Below are positions 36,472 through 45,634 of a stretch of 64,000 bases of DNA, piece after piece. The DNA comes from Amphritea sp. GTDB lineage: Bacteria > Pseudomonadota > Gammaproteobacteria > Pseudomonadales > Balneatricaceae. The position numbers and the translations under genes are program-made. The stretch is taken from the NCBI RefSeq assembly GCF_016744155.1, contig NZ_JADGEW010000020.1:22301-86300 (forward strand), written 5' to 3'. The notes beneath the pieces are model-generated. The model was given only the letters and a program-made list of their open reading frames with translations, made no database searches and was not told the origin of the DNA. Numbering within the stretch: the first letter of the stretch is position 1; every line of letters begins with the position of its first letter.

Positions 36472-37158
36472 TTAAAGCTCCAGTAATTGACCGTTATGTA
36501 GCTGCAGACGGCGCTGACACCGCTGTGCCAGAGAGGCATCGTGAGTGATCAGAATCAAGGTGGTATTGAGCTGCTGATTGAGCTCAAAGAGTTGATCAAT
36601 GATCTCTGTGCCGGTCTTATCATCGAGATTGCCGGTCGGTTCGTCAGCGAATAGTAAGCTGGGTTCAGTGGCAAAGGCCCGTGCGATAGCGACTCGTTGC
36701 TGCTCTCCGCCAGACATCTGTGCTGGCGTATGCTGGTGGCGCTGTTCTAATCCAACGCGATTAAGCCAGTATCCTGCTTGCTTTAGCGGTTCAGGATGCC
36801 CCTGGATTTCCAGTGCAAGCTGGACATTATCCAGCGCTGTTAGCTCGGGCAATAGCTGGAATGACTGAAATACAAAGCTGATGTGATTTGAACGCAGCTC
36901 TGCCCGTGACTCCTCATCCAGCCCGGTCAGTGACTGGCCTAACAGTTCGATGCTGCCCTGACTCGGTTCATCCAGACCGGCCAATATACTCAGCAGGGTT
37001 GATTTACCCGCACCGGAAGGGCCAATGATCGCGATACTCTCGCCCGCATCGGCGTGGATGCTGATATTATTAAAGATATTCAGTCCGCCGTGATCGCCGG
37101 GGAAGGTTTTATTTAGTCCGGTGGCGATAAGAACAGCATTGGATTCAGGAGTCTGCAT
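36472..37158 (-). CDS. ABC transporter ATPase (YbbA-like)
   Basis: 228 residues from ATG 37158; an upstream in-frame ATG at 37218 has no ribosome-binding site. Motifs are Walker [10 protein letters not shown], signature [14 protein letters not shown], Walker [13 protein letters not shown] and the H-loop ITHDAS. It belongs to the LolD/MacB/FtsE class that pairs with FtsX-like permeases. The start ATG overlaps the tesA start ATG on the other strand (shared CATG), so the promoters of each gene must lie inside the other's coding sequence. Confidence 0.92.
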   Translation of the reverse strand: MQTPESNAVLIATGLNKTFPGDHGGLNIFNNISIHADAGESIAIIGPSGAGKSTLLSILAGLDEPSQGSIELLGQSLTGLDEESRAELRSNHISFVFQSFQLLPELTALDNVQLALEIQGHPEPLKQAGYWLNRVGLEQRHQHTPAQMSGGEQQRVAIARAFATEPSLLFADEPTGNLDDKTGTEIIDQLFELNQQLNTTLILITHDASLAQRCQRRLQLHNGQLLEL

Positions 37159-37789
37159 GTCGAATATACTTGGGGTCTGGTTATTACTTCTGTCTAGCTT
37201 AGCATGGAGTAGTTCCATTTTAGTGATGGGCGACAGCCTTTCTGCTGCTTATGGAATGCCTCAGCAGCAGGGCTGGGTTGCGTTACTTGATCAGAAGTTA
37301 GAAAAAAATGGTTTTAGTTACGAAGTTATCAACGCCAGTATTAGCGGGGAAACCACACACGGAGGTCTTACGCGTTTGCCCGGGGCTTTGGATCAGTATA
37401 AACCGGAGCTGGTGGTGCTCGAGCTAGGCGCTAATGATGGCTTGCGTGGTGCGCCCCTGGCGCTGATCGAGCGGAATCTGACCCGCTTGATCGCACAGGC
37501 CCGTGCTGCGGGGGCTCAGGTGTTACTGCTGGAGATGCGGATTCCGCCCAATTATGGGCCCCGCTACAGTGATGGCTTTACCGCGTTGTTTGAGAAAGTA
37601 GCGCAGATGCAGGATGTATTGATGGTGCCGTTTTTTATGGCGCCGGTAGTGTTACAGCCTGAACTGATGCAGGACGATGGCTTACACCCTAATGAACAAG
37701 CGCAGCCGGTGCTACTGGATCAGCTATGGCAACCTCTGATCTCTTTGCTCCAGTCTCCTTATCAGCCTCAGAAAAATGAAGGGGGATGA
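37157..37789 (+). CDS. tesA: TesA-type GDSL esterase / lysophospholipase
   Basis: 210 residues from ATG 37157 (CAGGAG six bases upstream). A signal peptide covers ~1-20 (cleavage near AWSSS), so it is periplasmic. SGNH blocks are GDSLSAAYG (nucleophile Ser27), the Gly of SGETTHGG, GANDG and DDGLHP with the catalytic Asp-His. The multifunctional TesA acts as thioesterase, arylesterase and lysophospholipase L1. Its last 101 bases overlap the end of the histidine kinase gene on the other strand. Confidence 0.95.
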   Translation: MSNILGVWLLLLSSLAWSSSILVMGDSLSAAYGMPQQQGWVALLDQKLEKNGFSYEVINASISGETTHGGLTRLPGALDQYKPELVVLELGANDGLRGAPLALIERNLTRLIAQARAAGAQVLLLEMRIPPNYGPRYSDGFTALFEKVAQMQDVLMVPFFMAPVVLQPELMQDDGLHPNEQAQPVLLDQLWQPLISLLQSPYQPQKNEGG

Positions 37790-39461
37790 TGGCAATGATC
37801 CGAGTGCCGCGGTTGTGGTTATGGCGAATCTGAAAGACGCCTTCCAGAGCGCTGACCCGTTCGCGCATACCGATCAGACCAAAGCCCTTCTTAAATGCCT
37901 CTCCTGCTATATCGAAGCCGATACCATCGTCACTGATCATTATTTCTAGGCGATCGCCACTGATCTCTTTACGAGAGCCTTGAGAAACCCTGTGAATATC
38001 GATCCAGACATTACGCGCCCTGGCGTATTTAATAATATTGCTAAAGGCTTCCTGAGCCAGACGGAACAGGGTGATATTGTAGTCTTCTGACATCTCATTC
38101 AATGCACCACGAAAATCTTTATGCAGCGATATACCGTGCTCTTCAAAACGGGAAGAGACAATACACTCCTGAAGTGCATCAACCAGTCCCAGATCATCTA
38201 AAGCCGAGGGGCGTAGTGTGCGCATCATACCGTAGGTCACATCGTATATATTCTGTGCGATGGCATCGATTGATTCAGCTGTTTGATTAACGATACTGCT
38301 CTCTTGCGGATGGATTCGCTTAAGTATTTTTGCATCGGTACGGATTGCAGTTAACGATTGGCCCAGTTCGTCATGTAGTTCCCTCGACAGGTTTCTTCGC
38401 TCGCGTTCCTGCACCGCGAGTACCTGGTGAGTTAGGCGGCGGTTCTCAATCAACTGCTCTCTGAGCTCGCGGGTACGGGTGTGGATACGGGTTTCAAGCT
38501 GCTGTCGTTCATTATTGAGGGTGGCGTAGATAGTGGAATGCTCTATCGCGGACTGAACTTTCTGCCGCAGGTAAGCCATTAACAGGCTATAGGCGCTTAA
38601 CGAGCAGCAGAGCAGAATCAGCAGCATGCCAACGTTGATATTCTTTAAACCAAACTGGTGCGTTATCTGCAATTGGAAGGACTGGCCGAAACGATTAATT
38701 GTGCGCGTCTCTTCTAGTATGGGTAACCATGAAGGTGGCTGCATCTCTTGCTCTGAAAGGTGTTCGTCGAGCAGAGAGCCTTTTTCATCCATCAACTTAA
38801 TACTGGTGTTATCCGAGAGAAAGCTGGTATTGGGTAACATACCTTCAATATTGATTACGAGTGACGCGATATACAGGTTGTCGTTTGTGGGTGCGGTATT
38901 GCGCTCAAAGAAGGCTAAAAAGAGTCCAAAACCGTTCTGCTTCTCGTCCAGTCTGAATGGGGGAGAGGTAATTGGTTGATGGTATTTGCGAGCAAAACCT
39001 ATCGTGCTTGAGAAAATCGGATCGGAAAACAGATCTTTATTGAGCAGGTATCGGGTATCGGGGTTTAAAGGTTCAATAAAGATAATCGGAAAGCGTGCAC
39101 TGAAATCATCGTTGGTCGGATCTAAATTATAATCTGAGGCTTTGCCGTAATTGGTGGTGATGGATTTCTGCTGTTGTTGAATCTGCAACCGCTCTATATG
39201 TGGGTATCTTTTGCGCATTTCGTTGGCAAAGCTGCGGATCGCTTCGTGGTCGTTTGGCGATGAAGAGACTAATACGGTAAAGCTTTGTAACAGTACTTCA
39301 TTTATATAAGCCTTTTCATAGACAGAGGCATAAACGAATTGCGCATCACTAGTGAGATTTTTCTTTAGATGGTTGTAATCGGCGTAGAAGCTCAGCCCAA
39401 CCATAATCAAGGTAAGCAGCAGCCAGCCGGTGGTAATAAACGGGAAGAAATTTCGTTGCAT
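37689..39461 (-). CDS. Orphan NarX-class (HisKA_3) sensor histidine kinase
   Basis: 590 residues: TM1 (~7-27), a ~240-residue periplasmic sensor, TM2 (~275-295), a coiled coil, then HisKA_3 with His363 in RELHDELGQSLTAIR and a HATPase (NIIKYARA, DDGIGFD, GFGLIGMRERV). This class normally pairs with a LuxR/NarL-type regulator, but none is adjacent. The C-terminal ~30 residues are encoded antisense to the end of tesA. The ligand of the periplasmic domain is unknown. Confidence 0.88.
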   Translation of the reverse strand: MQRNFFPFITTGWLLLTLIMVGLSFYADYNHLKKNLTSDAQFVYASVYEKAYINEVLLQSFTVLVSSSPNDHEAIRSFANEMRKRYPHIERLQIQQQQKSITTNYGKASDYNLDPTNDDFSARFPIIFIEPLNPDTRYLLNKDLFSDPIFSSTIGFARKYHQPITSPPFRLDEKQNGFGLFLAFFERNTAPTNDNLYIASLVINIEGMLPNTSFLSDNTSIKLMDEKGSLLDEHLSEQEMQPPSWLPILEETRTINRFGQSFQLQITHQFGLKNINVGMLLILLCCSLSAYSLLMAYLRQKVQSAIEHSTIYATLNNERQQLETRIHTRTRELREQLIENRRLTHQVLAVQERERRNLSRELHDELGQSLTAIRTDAKILKRIHPQESSIVNQTAESIDAIAQNIYDVTYGMMRTLRPSALDDLGLVDALQECIVSSRFEEHGISLHKDFRGALNEMSEDYNITLFRLAQEAFSNIIKYARARNVWIDIHRVSQGSRKEISGDRLEIMISDDGIGFDIAGEAFKKGFGLIGMRERVSALEGVFQIRHNHNRGTRIIAIIPLHFSEADKETGAKRSEVAIADPVAPAALVH

Positions 39462-39539
39462 AACCTGTTTTACGTTCCCTAACCTGTCTTATGAAATCCT
39501 TATCATCCGTCTAGTGTAAACCATTTTCCCCCAGAGCAA

Positions 39540-39567
39540 AAAAAAAGACACCCTAAGGTGTCTTTTT
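39540..39567 (-). terminator. Terminator of sodB
   Basis: AAAAGACACC-CTAA-GGTGTCTTTT with long A run on the left (T run on the minus strand). Located 19 bp past the sodB stop. Confidence 0.92.
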
Positions 39568-39585
39568 AGTCTGATATCTCAGTTA

Positions 39586-40170
39586 TTATGCAGCAAGGTT
39601 CTGGTTAACAAAGTCCCAGTTAACCAGTGCCCAGAAACCTTTCAGGTAGTCAGGGCGAACGTTGCGATAATCGATGTAGTAAGCGTGTTCCCACAGGTCG
39701 ACAGTCAGCATAGCTGTCTGGCCATTGGTCATCGGAGTGCCAGCATTGCTGGTGTTAACGATTTCCAGAGAACCGTCAGCGTTTTTAACCAACCAGGTCC
39801 AGCTAGCTCCAAAGTTGTTAACCGCTTTGTCGTTTAGTTCTTCCTGGAAAGCTGCGAAAGAGCCCCATTTAGCGTTGATTGCATCAGCAACCGCGCCAGT
39901 TGGCTCACCGCCACCGTTTGGAGACAGGCAGTTCCAGTAGAAAGTGTGGTTCCAAATTTGAGCTGCGTTGTTGAATACGCCGCCAGCTGGAGCTGACACG
40001 ATGATCTCTTCAAGAGACTTACCTTCGTATTCAGTACCTGGTACTAGTCCATTCAGCTTCACAACATAAGTGTTGTGGTGTTTGCCGTGGTGAAAGTCCA
40101 GAGTTTCCGCAGAGATGTGAGGTTCCAGTGCATCTTTGGCGAATGGCAGTGCTGGTAGTTCAAAGCTCAT
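39586..40170 (-). CDS. sodB: Iron superoxide dismutase
   Basis: 194 residues, full-length Fe/Mn SOD. Metal ligands are recognisable in LEPHISAETLDFHHGKHHNTYV, QIWNHTFYWNCLSP and VDLWEHAYYIDYRN. FGASWTWLVKN and the LEP.I...L start support the iron (SodB) type rather than Mn. It dismutates superoxide in the cytoplasm and complements KatA. Monocistronic with its own terminator. Confidence 0.96.
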   Translation of the reverse strand: MSFELPALPFAKDALEPHISAETLDFHHGKHHNTYVVKLNGLVPGTEYEGKSLEEIIVSAPAGGVFNNAAQIWNHTFYWNCLSPNGGGEPTGAVADAINAKWGSFAAFQEELNDKAVNNFGASWTWLVKNADGSLEIVNTSNAGTPMTNGQTAMLTVDLWEHAYYIDYRNVRPDYLKGFWALVNWDFVNQNLAA

Positions 40171-40451
40171 AAATAGTTACCTTTTAGTGTCAGGTTCAGC
40201 ATAGATAGTGAATCTGTAGTATAGATAGGGTCTGTATAGCAATATTTCAAGCGCTGGAGACCTTCCCTCGCCTGTTTGTGCAGAATCATAGCATCCTTAA
40301 TAGAGCTTTTCATTGCCTGTAAAACCCCTCTTTTCAAGTGGGAAAGGGTTTTCCCGGTAGAGCATTATCAGACTAAAGTTAGCTGACAGAGAGAAAAGAG
40401 CTGTTAGAATCGATCTCCCGATCATAACTACAATGCAGGCGAATACTGGCT

Positions 40452-40733
40452 ATGGGTAAAGTTTTTCTTTGGATTGCAGCGGTGTTGCTGATAGTTTTTA
40501 CAGTGAAGACCCAATATCTGACATCAAAAACCTGGACGCCCTTTAAAGAGGGATGTATGGCTGGTGGAACGGCTACAGAGGCGCAATGCGTTTGTCTGTC
40601 TAATTATGTGCATAAGAACTTCAGTGATAACGAAGTCGAGAAAATTATGCAGGGTACAATCACAGACCCTGCGATACGGCGAAAAGTTGAAGAAACGGTT
40701 CGTGTTGGTGCCAAGGCGTGTAAAGCGCCATAG
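40452..40733 (+). CDS. Small membrane-anchored or secreted cysteine-containing protein
   Basis: 93 residues: an N-terminal hydrophobic helix (5-18), then a soluble domain with four cysteines (Cys35, Cys46, Cys48, Cys90), which could form two disulfides in the periplasm. Helical C-terminal part (NEVEKIMQGTITDPAIRRKVEE). No family recognised. It stands alone between sodB and nudE. Confidence 0.6.
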   Translation: MGKVFLWIAAVLLIVFTVKTQYLTSKTWTPFKEGCMAGGTATEAQCVCLSNYVHKNFSDNEVEKIMQGTITDPAIRRKVEETVRVGAKACKAP

Positions 40734-40889
40734 TAATGAGACTGGCCGTTGTGCCTGAGTCTGCTTATCTGAATACTGATTTGCAGGCTTTCCCTGAGGC
40801 CGACACTATAACGCTAATTTAATTGGCCGGCGCTGGACGAATCTCAGAAGCAATGAAATCATTATTTTCTGATTGGATTGCACAGTTTC

Positions 40890-41438
40890 TTACTCTGCTT
40901 TCTGTAGTAGCTCTCTCACCATGAAAAGGGCGGCAATGGCTCTGGCTTCAGAAAAGTCGTCGCGGAGGAATAGTTCATCCAGTTGGCTCAGGGGCCAGCG
41001 AATTACCTCCATCTCTTCCGGTTCATCGCCTTGTAAACGACAGGGAAATAAGCCCTGTGCCATCACTGCGGTGATTTTATGGCCCATGTAATTGGGTGCT
41101 GAGGTCATCTCTTTGATAAAGGTTAGCTGCTCGGCACCGAACCCTGCTTCCTCTTTGAGTTCTCTGTTGGCGGCTTCAAAAGCATCTTCACCCGGGTCGA
41201 TCAGTCCTTTAGGCAGGGTTATCAGATAGTCTTCGAGGCCAACGGCGTACTCTTTTATCAACAGTACGTTTTGTTCATCATCGATGGCGGCGATCATTAC
41301 CGCCCCTCGTCCCCGATTAGCCAGGCGCTCGTAAGTACGTTCTACACCGTTAGAAAAGCGCAGCTCTATCTCTTCAACATGAAACAGTCGGCTTTTAGCG
41401 GCGGGTGTTGTCTTCAAAATATCCGGTTTTACAGGCAT
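40890..41438 (-). CDS. nudE: ADP-compounds hydrolase NudE
   Basis: 182 residues from ATG 41438 (MPVKPDIL; GAGGA upstream). The open frame extends 58 codons further but overlaps yrfG. The Nudix box GLIDPGEDAFEAANRELKEEAGF (split: GLIDPGEDAFE / REUxEEAG) covers residues ~78-100. The remaining sequence matches NudE, which hydrolyses ADP-ribose, NADH and Ap3A. Divergent from yrfG, as in E. coli. Confidence 0.93.
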   Translation of the reverse strand: MPVKPDILKTTPAAKSRLFHVEEIELRFSNGVERTYERLANRGRGAVMIAAIDDEQNVLLIKEYAVGLEDYLITLPKGLIDPGEDAFEAANRELKEEAGFGAEQLTFIKEMTSAPNYMGHKITAVMAQGLFPCRLQGDEPEEMEVIRWPLSQLDELFLRDDFSEARAIAALFMVRELLQKAE

Positions 41439-41522
41439 ACTGGACCGTTCCTCGGCATTCAATGTCGTTAAAGAGCCTGCGAGCAGGTTTCTTAATCTTA
41501 ACCTGAGGCGCTGACTTTTTAT

Positions 41523-42173
41523 ATGGATTGGCAAAATATCGATACGGTGCTTCTGGATATGGATGGCACCCTGCTTGATCTTCATTTTGATACTTTCTTC
41601 TGGCTGGAGCATCTGCCGGTTCGTTATGCCGAGCTACACAGCATTGACAGAGAAGAGGCGACCCGATGGCTACATGAACGAATCATGCAGGAACAGGGTA
41701 CTCTGAACTGGTACTGCCTGGATTATTGGTCCCGGGAGCTTAATGTTGATATTAAAGCCTTGAAAACCGAAATTCGTGAGCGTATAGCCTTTCGTCCGCA
41801 TGTTCACGATTTTCTTGAACACCTGAAAGGGGAAGGTGTTCGGCGGGTAATTGTCACTAATGCTCACCGGGATAGTCTGACCTTGAAGTTGGAAGAGACC
41901 GGGTTGGATCAGCTGGTCGACCGAATTATCAGCTCCCATGATTATCAGGTAGCGAAGGAACATCAGGGCTTTTGGCACCGACTTCAGGAAGAGGAACCTT
42001 TTGATCCGGCGCGAACATTGCTGGTAGATGATAGTCTGGCGGTACTGGGTTCAGCTCAGGAGTATGGCATCGCTTATCTGTTGAGCATTATTCAGCCCGA
42101 CAGCGAAAAACCGGGGCGGGAGATCACTGATTTCAACGCGATAGAGCACTTTGATGAGATTATTAAAAAATAG
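41523..42173 (+). CDS. yrfG: GMP/IMP nucleotidase (YrfG, HAD superfamily)
   Basis: 216 residues. HAD motif I is LLDMDGTLLDL with nucleophile Asp12 and acid/base Asp14; motif II is IVTNA; motif IV is LLVDDS. N-terminal FDTFFWLEHLPVRYAE is typical of YrfG. It dephosphorylates GMP and IMP. hslR begins directly after its stop codon (TAG-ATG), so they form an operon; the yrfG-hslR-hslO-pckA order matches E. coli. Confidence 0.94.
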   Translation: MDWQNIDTVLLDMDGTLLDLHFDTFFWLEHLPVRYAELHSIDREEATRWLHERIMQEQGTLNWYCLDYWSRELNVDIKALKTEIRERIAFRPHVHDFLEHLKGEGVRRVIVTNAHRDSLTLKLEETGLDQLVDRIISSHDYQVAKEHQGFWHRLQEEEPFDPARTLLVDDSLAVLGSAQEYGIAYLLSIIQPDSEKPGREITDFNAIEHFDEIIKK

Positions 42174-42581
42174 ATGAATACTCAGCATCAGAAAGAATCG
42201 CAGCAGGATAAGAAAGTTCGCCTGGATAAATGGTTATGGGCGGCCCGTTTCTTCAAAACCCGTGGAGCTGCTAAGCAGGCGGTTGAGGGTGGCAAGGTCC
42301 ATTATGAAGGCCAGCGGGGCAAATGTAGTCGTAATGTTGAAATCGGTGCGCAGCTGATTATTCGGCAGGGTTACGAAGAGAAAAAAGTGGTGATCAGGGC
42401 GATATCGGATCAGCGACGCGGAGCACCGGAGGCGCAGTTGCTGTATCAGGAAACTGAAGAGAGTATAAAGTTGCGGGAAGAAGGGGCTGCGCAGCGTAAA
42501 GCGATGCGTGGAAACGTTGGGCCAGATCATCGGCCCAATAAGAAAGAACGGCGTAAGATTATGCAGTTTAAGGATCGCTAG
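42174..42581 (+). CDS. hslR: Ribosome-associated heat shock protein Hsp15
   Basis: 135 residues with an S4 RNA-binding domain (VRLDKWLWAARFFKTRGAAKQAVEGGKVHYEG) and a basic C-terminal tail (NKKERRKIMQFK). Hsp15 binds 50S subunits carrying a stalled nascent chain and helps recycle them. Starts immediately at the yrfG stop. Confidence 0.94.
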   Translation: MNTQHQKESQQDKKVRLDKWLWAARFFKTRGAAKQAVEGGKVHYEGQRGKCSRNVEIGAQLIIRQGYEEKKVVIRAISDQRRGAPEAQLLYQETEESIKLREEGAAQRKAMRGNVGPDHRPNKKERRKIMQFKDR

Positions 42582-42684
42582 CCGAATAGGCGTTGTGATA
42601 AAATTTCAGTTTTCCGAAGGCGCGTTTATAACCTCGAGTTATCGCTTCGGTAAGCCACTTTAAGATAGAGTTTCAGAGATCGAT

Positions 42685-43557
42685 ATGAGCAGTTCCGACA
42701 AGCTTCAAAGGGTTCTTTTCGAACATGCGGACATCCGCAGTGTCCTGACCGGATTGGAACAGAGCTATCAACAAGCGATAGAACAGCATAATTACCCCGC
42801 ACTGATTAATAAGTTACTGGGTGAGATGATGGCGGCTGTTAGTTTGCTGAGTGCCACGCTTAAGTTTGATGGCCGTTTACTGCTTCAGGCCCAGAGTGAA
42901 AATCAGGTGAAAGTGCTGATGGCCGAGTGTAACCATCAGCGGGACCTGCGAGCGATTGCCCGTTTTGAAGGTGAACTGCCTGAGCAGGCTGAATTCTGCG
43001 AACTGTTACGCGGCGGCCAATTGGTTATTACGATTGAACCGGATCAGGGTAAACGGTATCAGGGAGTTGTTCCCCTTGAAGGTGAGCGCCTGAGTAACTG
43101 TCTGGAAGCTTATTTCAGTCTCTCTGAGCAGTTGCCCACGCAGATTCATCTGGTTGCCGATGAGCAGCGTGCAGCGGGTTTTCTATTGCAGGTGATGCCG
43201 GCTAAAGGTGATTCTCAGACGGACTGGGAACATTTCAGCTTTCTCGCGTCCACACTGACCGATGAAGAGTTACTGGAACTGGATAATGCCACTATTTTGC
43301 GTCGTTTGTTTCATGAAGAAGATTGCCGTTTGTATGATGCTGATGCATTACAGTTCAACTGTGATTGTTCCCGTAAACGAACCGCCGATGCTCTGCGCTA
43401 CCTGACTCAACAGGAGTTGGAAGAGATTATTCAGGAAGAGGGCAGCATCGATGTTAATTGCCAGTTCTGCAATGAAAAATATAGCTTTGACCAGGCTGAT
43501 ATCACCCTGATGTTCTCTGATAGTGCCAATATTGCCGGGTCAGATCAGCTACATTGA
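42685..43557 (+). CDS. hslO: Redox-regulated chaperone Hsp33
   Basis: 290 residues. The C-terminal zinc/redox switch is complete: CDC at Cys226/Cys228 and CxxC at Cys259/Cys262. The N-terminal domain has the Hsp33 features EMMAAVSLLSATLKFDGRLLLQ and the GxxL...YF region. Oxidation releases zinc and activates holdase function. It complements the catalase and SOD genes in the window. 103 bp after hslR, so it may have its own promoter. Confidence 0.96.
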   Translation: MSSSDKLQRVLFEHADIRSVLTGLEQSYQQAIEQHNYPALINKLLGEMMAAVSLLSATLKFDGRLLLQAQSENQVKVLMAECNHQRDLRAIARFEGELPEQAEFCELLRGGQLVITIEPDQGKRYQGVVPLEGERLSNCLEAYFSLSEQLPTQIHLVADEQRAAGFLLQVMPAKGDSQTDWEHFSFLASTLTDEELLELDNATILRRLFHEEDCRLYDADALQFNCDCSRKRTADALRYLTQQELEEIIQEEGSIDVNCQFCNEKYSFDQADITLMFSDSANIAGSDQLH

Positions 43558-43691
43558 CGCCCACTAAAATCAATCAATGAAAATCAGGTTGAGTACGAAA
43601 ACTGATTTAAGTCATTAATATTAGAACGTTTTTTGTGCGTTTTCAGGCTAGTTAGGAAACGTTCTCAATTGATGGTGTTTTGCACGATTTT

Positions 43692-43763
43692 TTGACATAA
43701 TACGCCTCCTTATAATAACGGCCCCGTTGACTCTCCGGCAGGAAAGTCAAAAAAAAACAGGGG
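43692..43763 (+). promoter_or_regulatory. pckA promoter-like and structured leader region
   Basis: TTGACA (43692-43697) and TATAAT (43711-43716) are both consensus but only 13 bases apart, so a shifted -10 (TAATAA) may be the functional one. A hairpin with TTGACT (43727-43732) and AGTCAA (43745-43750) follows, enclosed by CCCC/GGGG. It may be a regulatory leader; no known riboswitch was recognised. Confidence 0.35.
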
Positions 43764-43822
43764 TCATGCTGCATAAATCAGGTAAATAATTTTTTTTTGG
43801 CAGAAGCCAAGGGAATCAAGCA

Positions 43823-45370
43823 ATGAGCAAAGAAACCGTGAACTCTGTACACGTAAATTTGAGCCCGGCTCAACTAGTTGAAAAAGCCATTCAGCGTGGT
43901 GAAGGAACTCTGGCTGATACTGGTGCACTGGTTGTTATAACCGGTAAGCGTACAGGTCGTTCTCCGATGGATCGTTACATCGTTGATGAAGCCAGCACCT
44001 CTGATGCCATTCATTGGGGTCCTATCAACCGCCCATTCGACGCAGATAAGTTTGATGCGCTCTGGGGACGGGTTGAAGAATATTTGGCTGCTCGCGAGCA
44101 CTTTGTATCTAATGTTCACGTTGGTTCTGATACTAATCAATACCTGCCGGTAGAGATGACGACAGAAACTGCATGGCAGAACCTGTTTGGTCAGAACCTG
44201 TTTATCCGCCCGGAAGAGTTTAATCCGAAGGCGAAAGAAGAGTGGCAGATTATTAACGCTGCAGGCTTTGAATGCGAGCCTGAGCGTGATGGTACTAACA
44301 GCGATGGCTGTGTGATCATCAACTTTGCTAAGCGCAAAGTACTGCTGGCAGGCATGCGTTATGCCGGTGAAATGAAAAAAGCGATGTTCTCTGTTCAGAA
44401 CTTCCTGCTGCCTGAGAAAGATGTTCTGCCGATGCATTGCTCGGCTAACGTTGGCGAGGATGGCGATACTACGTTGTTCTTTGGTCTGTCTGGTACCGGT
44501 AAAACGACGCTGTCAGCTGACCCGGATCGTTACCTGATCGGTGATGACGAGCACGGTTGGGGTAAAGGTGTAGTCTTTAACCTGGAAGGTGGTTGCTACG
44601 CTAAGACCATCGACCTGAGTCAGAAGAACGAGCCGATTATCTGGGATGCTATCCGTTTCGGTGCGATCGTAGAGAACGTTACCCTGAACGAAACCCGTAC
44701 GGCTGATTACTGCGATACTACGCTGACCGAAAATGGTCGTTGCGCATACCCTCTGGAGCACGTTGAAAAGCGTACCGAGGAGAACAAAGGTGGCGAGCCT
44801 AAGGCGATTGTATTCCTTACCTGTGACCTGACCGGTGTTCTGCCTCCTGTTTCTATTCTGTCTAAAGAAGCAGCGGCATATCACTTCTTGTCCGGTTACA
44901 CCGCGTTGGTGGGTTCTACAGAGATGGGTTCTGGTGGTGGCATTAAGTCTACCTTCTCAACTTGTTTCGGTGCGCCTTTCTTCCCGCGTCCTGCTAGCGA
45001 ATACGCTGACCTACTGATCAAGCGGATTGAAGAGTTTGATAGCCAGGTATATCTGGTTAACACCGGCTGGACAGGCGGTTCTTACGGTACTGGCTCGCGT
45101 TTCAATATTCCAACGACTCGTGGCATCATCGCAGCCATTCAGAGCGGTGCATTGATCGATGTTCCGACTCAGTATCTGGAAGGTATCAACCTGACAGTTC
45201 CTACCTCTGTACCGGGTGTTGATTCTGCACTGCTGAATCCGCGTGATACCTGGGCAGACAAAGGTGCGTACGATACCACTGCTAAAGACCTAGTCGGTCA
45301 GTTCACCGCCAACTTCACAAAGTTTGAAGGTGTCGCAGAAACTATCATCGCCGCAGGCCCACAAGCCTAA
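43823..45370 (+). CDS. pckA: Phosphoenolpyruvate carboxykinase (ATP)
   Basis: 515 residues, ATP-type. The P-loop GLSGTGKTT begins at residue 221; other blocks are [24 protein letters not shown], the kinase-2 region [10 protein letters not shown] and [15 protein letters not shown]. It converts oxaloacetate to PEP, the first step of gluconeogenesis. That is essential for growth on C4-dicarboxylates imported by the dctPQM system in the same window. AAGGGAA site before ATG; strong terminator after. Confidence 0.97.
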   Translation: MSKETVNSVHVNLSPAQLVEKAIQRGEGTLADTGALVVITGKRTGRSPMDRYIVDEASTSDAIHWGPINRPFDADKFDALWGRVEEYLAAREHFVSNVHVGSDTNQYLPVEMTTETAWQNLFGQNLFIRPEEFNPKAKEEWQIINAAGFECEPERDGTNSDGCVIINFAKRKVLLAGMRYAGEMKKAMFSVQNFLLPEKDVLPMHCSANVGEDGDTTLFFGLSGTGKTTLSADPDRYLIGDDEHGWGKGVVFNLEGGCYAKTIDLSQKNEPIIWDAIRFGAIVENVTLNETRTADYCDTTLTENGRCAYPLEHVEKRTEENKGGEPKAIVFLTCDLTGVLPPVSILSKEAAAYHFLSGYTALVGSTEMGSGGGIKSTFSTCFGAPFFPRPASEYADLLIKRIEEFDSQVYLVNTGWTGGSYGTGSRFNIPTTRGIIAAIQSGALIDVPTQYLEGINLTVPTSVPGVDSALLNPRDTWADKGAYDTTAKDLVGQFTANFTKFEGVAETIIAAGPQA

Positions 45371-45384
45371 ACGCGATTCGCATA

Positions 45385-45411
45385 AAAAAAGGCTCCTTCG
45401 GGAGCCTTTTT
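45385..45411 (+). terminator. Terminator of pckA
   Basis: AAAAGGCTCC-TTCG-GGAGCCTTTTT: a 10-bp stem with a TTCG tetraloop and T5. Confidence 0.95.
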
Positions 45412-45586
45412 GCATTAATGTAGTCGCTAGTCGTCACAAAAAGCATGACTTGCTAGTGGCTAGAAAAAACGCCCTTAATCATTTGATTGCTTTGGCCTTG
45501 GTTTAAACTTCGTAAGCGATTGTTTCAAAAGCATAAGTTCAAAAAACCAAAGGCCCGAATCACTCTGCATTTGCTCTTCCTAGTAA

Positions 45587-45634
45587 CTAGCAGGCGCGTA
45601 GCGCCGTTCTAACAAGCGGCGTAGCCGCGTCTAG
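45587..45634. repeat. CTAG-bounded twin-hairpin repeat (copy B)
   Basis: CTAG, hairpin GGCGC-GTA-GCGCC, spacer, hairpin GCGGC-GTA-GCCGC, CTAG. The layout matches the copies at 51.7 and 52.9 kb although the stem sequences differ. It abuts the ppx stop codon. Confidence 0.6.

Noticed and set aside
40738..40824. 28-codon frame after the small cysteine protein gene
   Set aside because: Too short, no good ribosome-binding site and no membrane or other feature.
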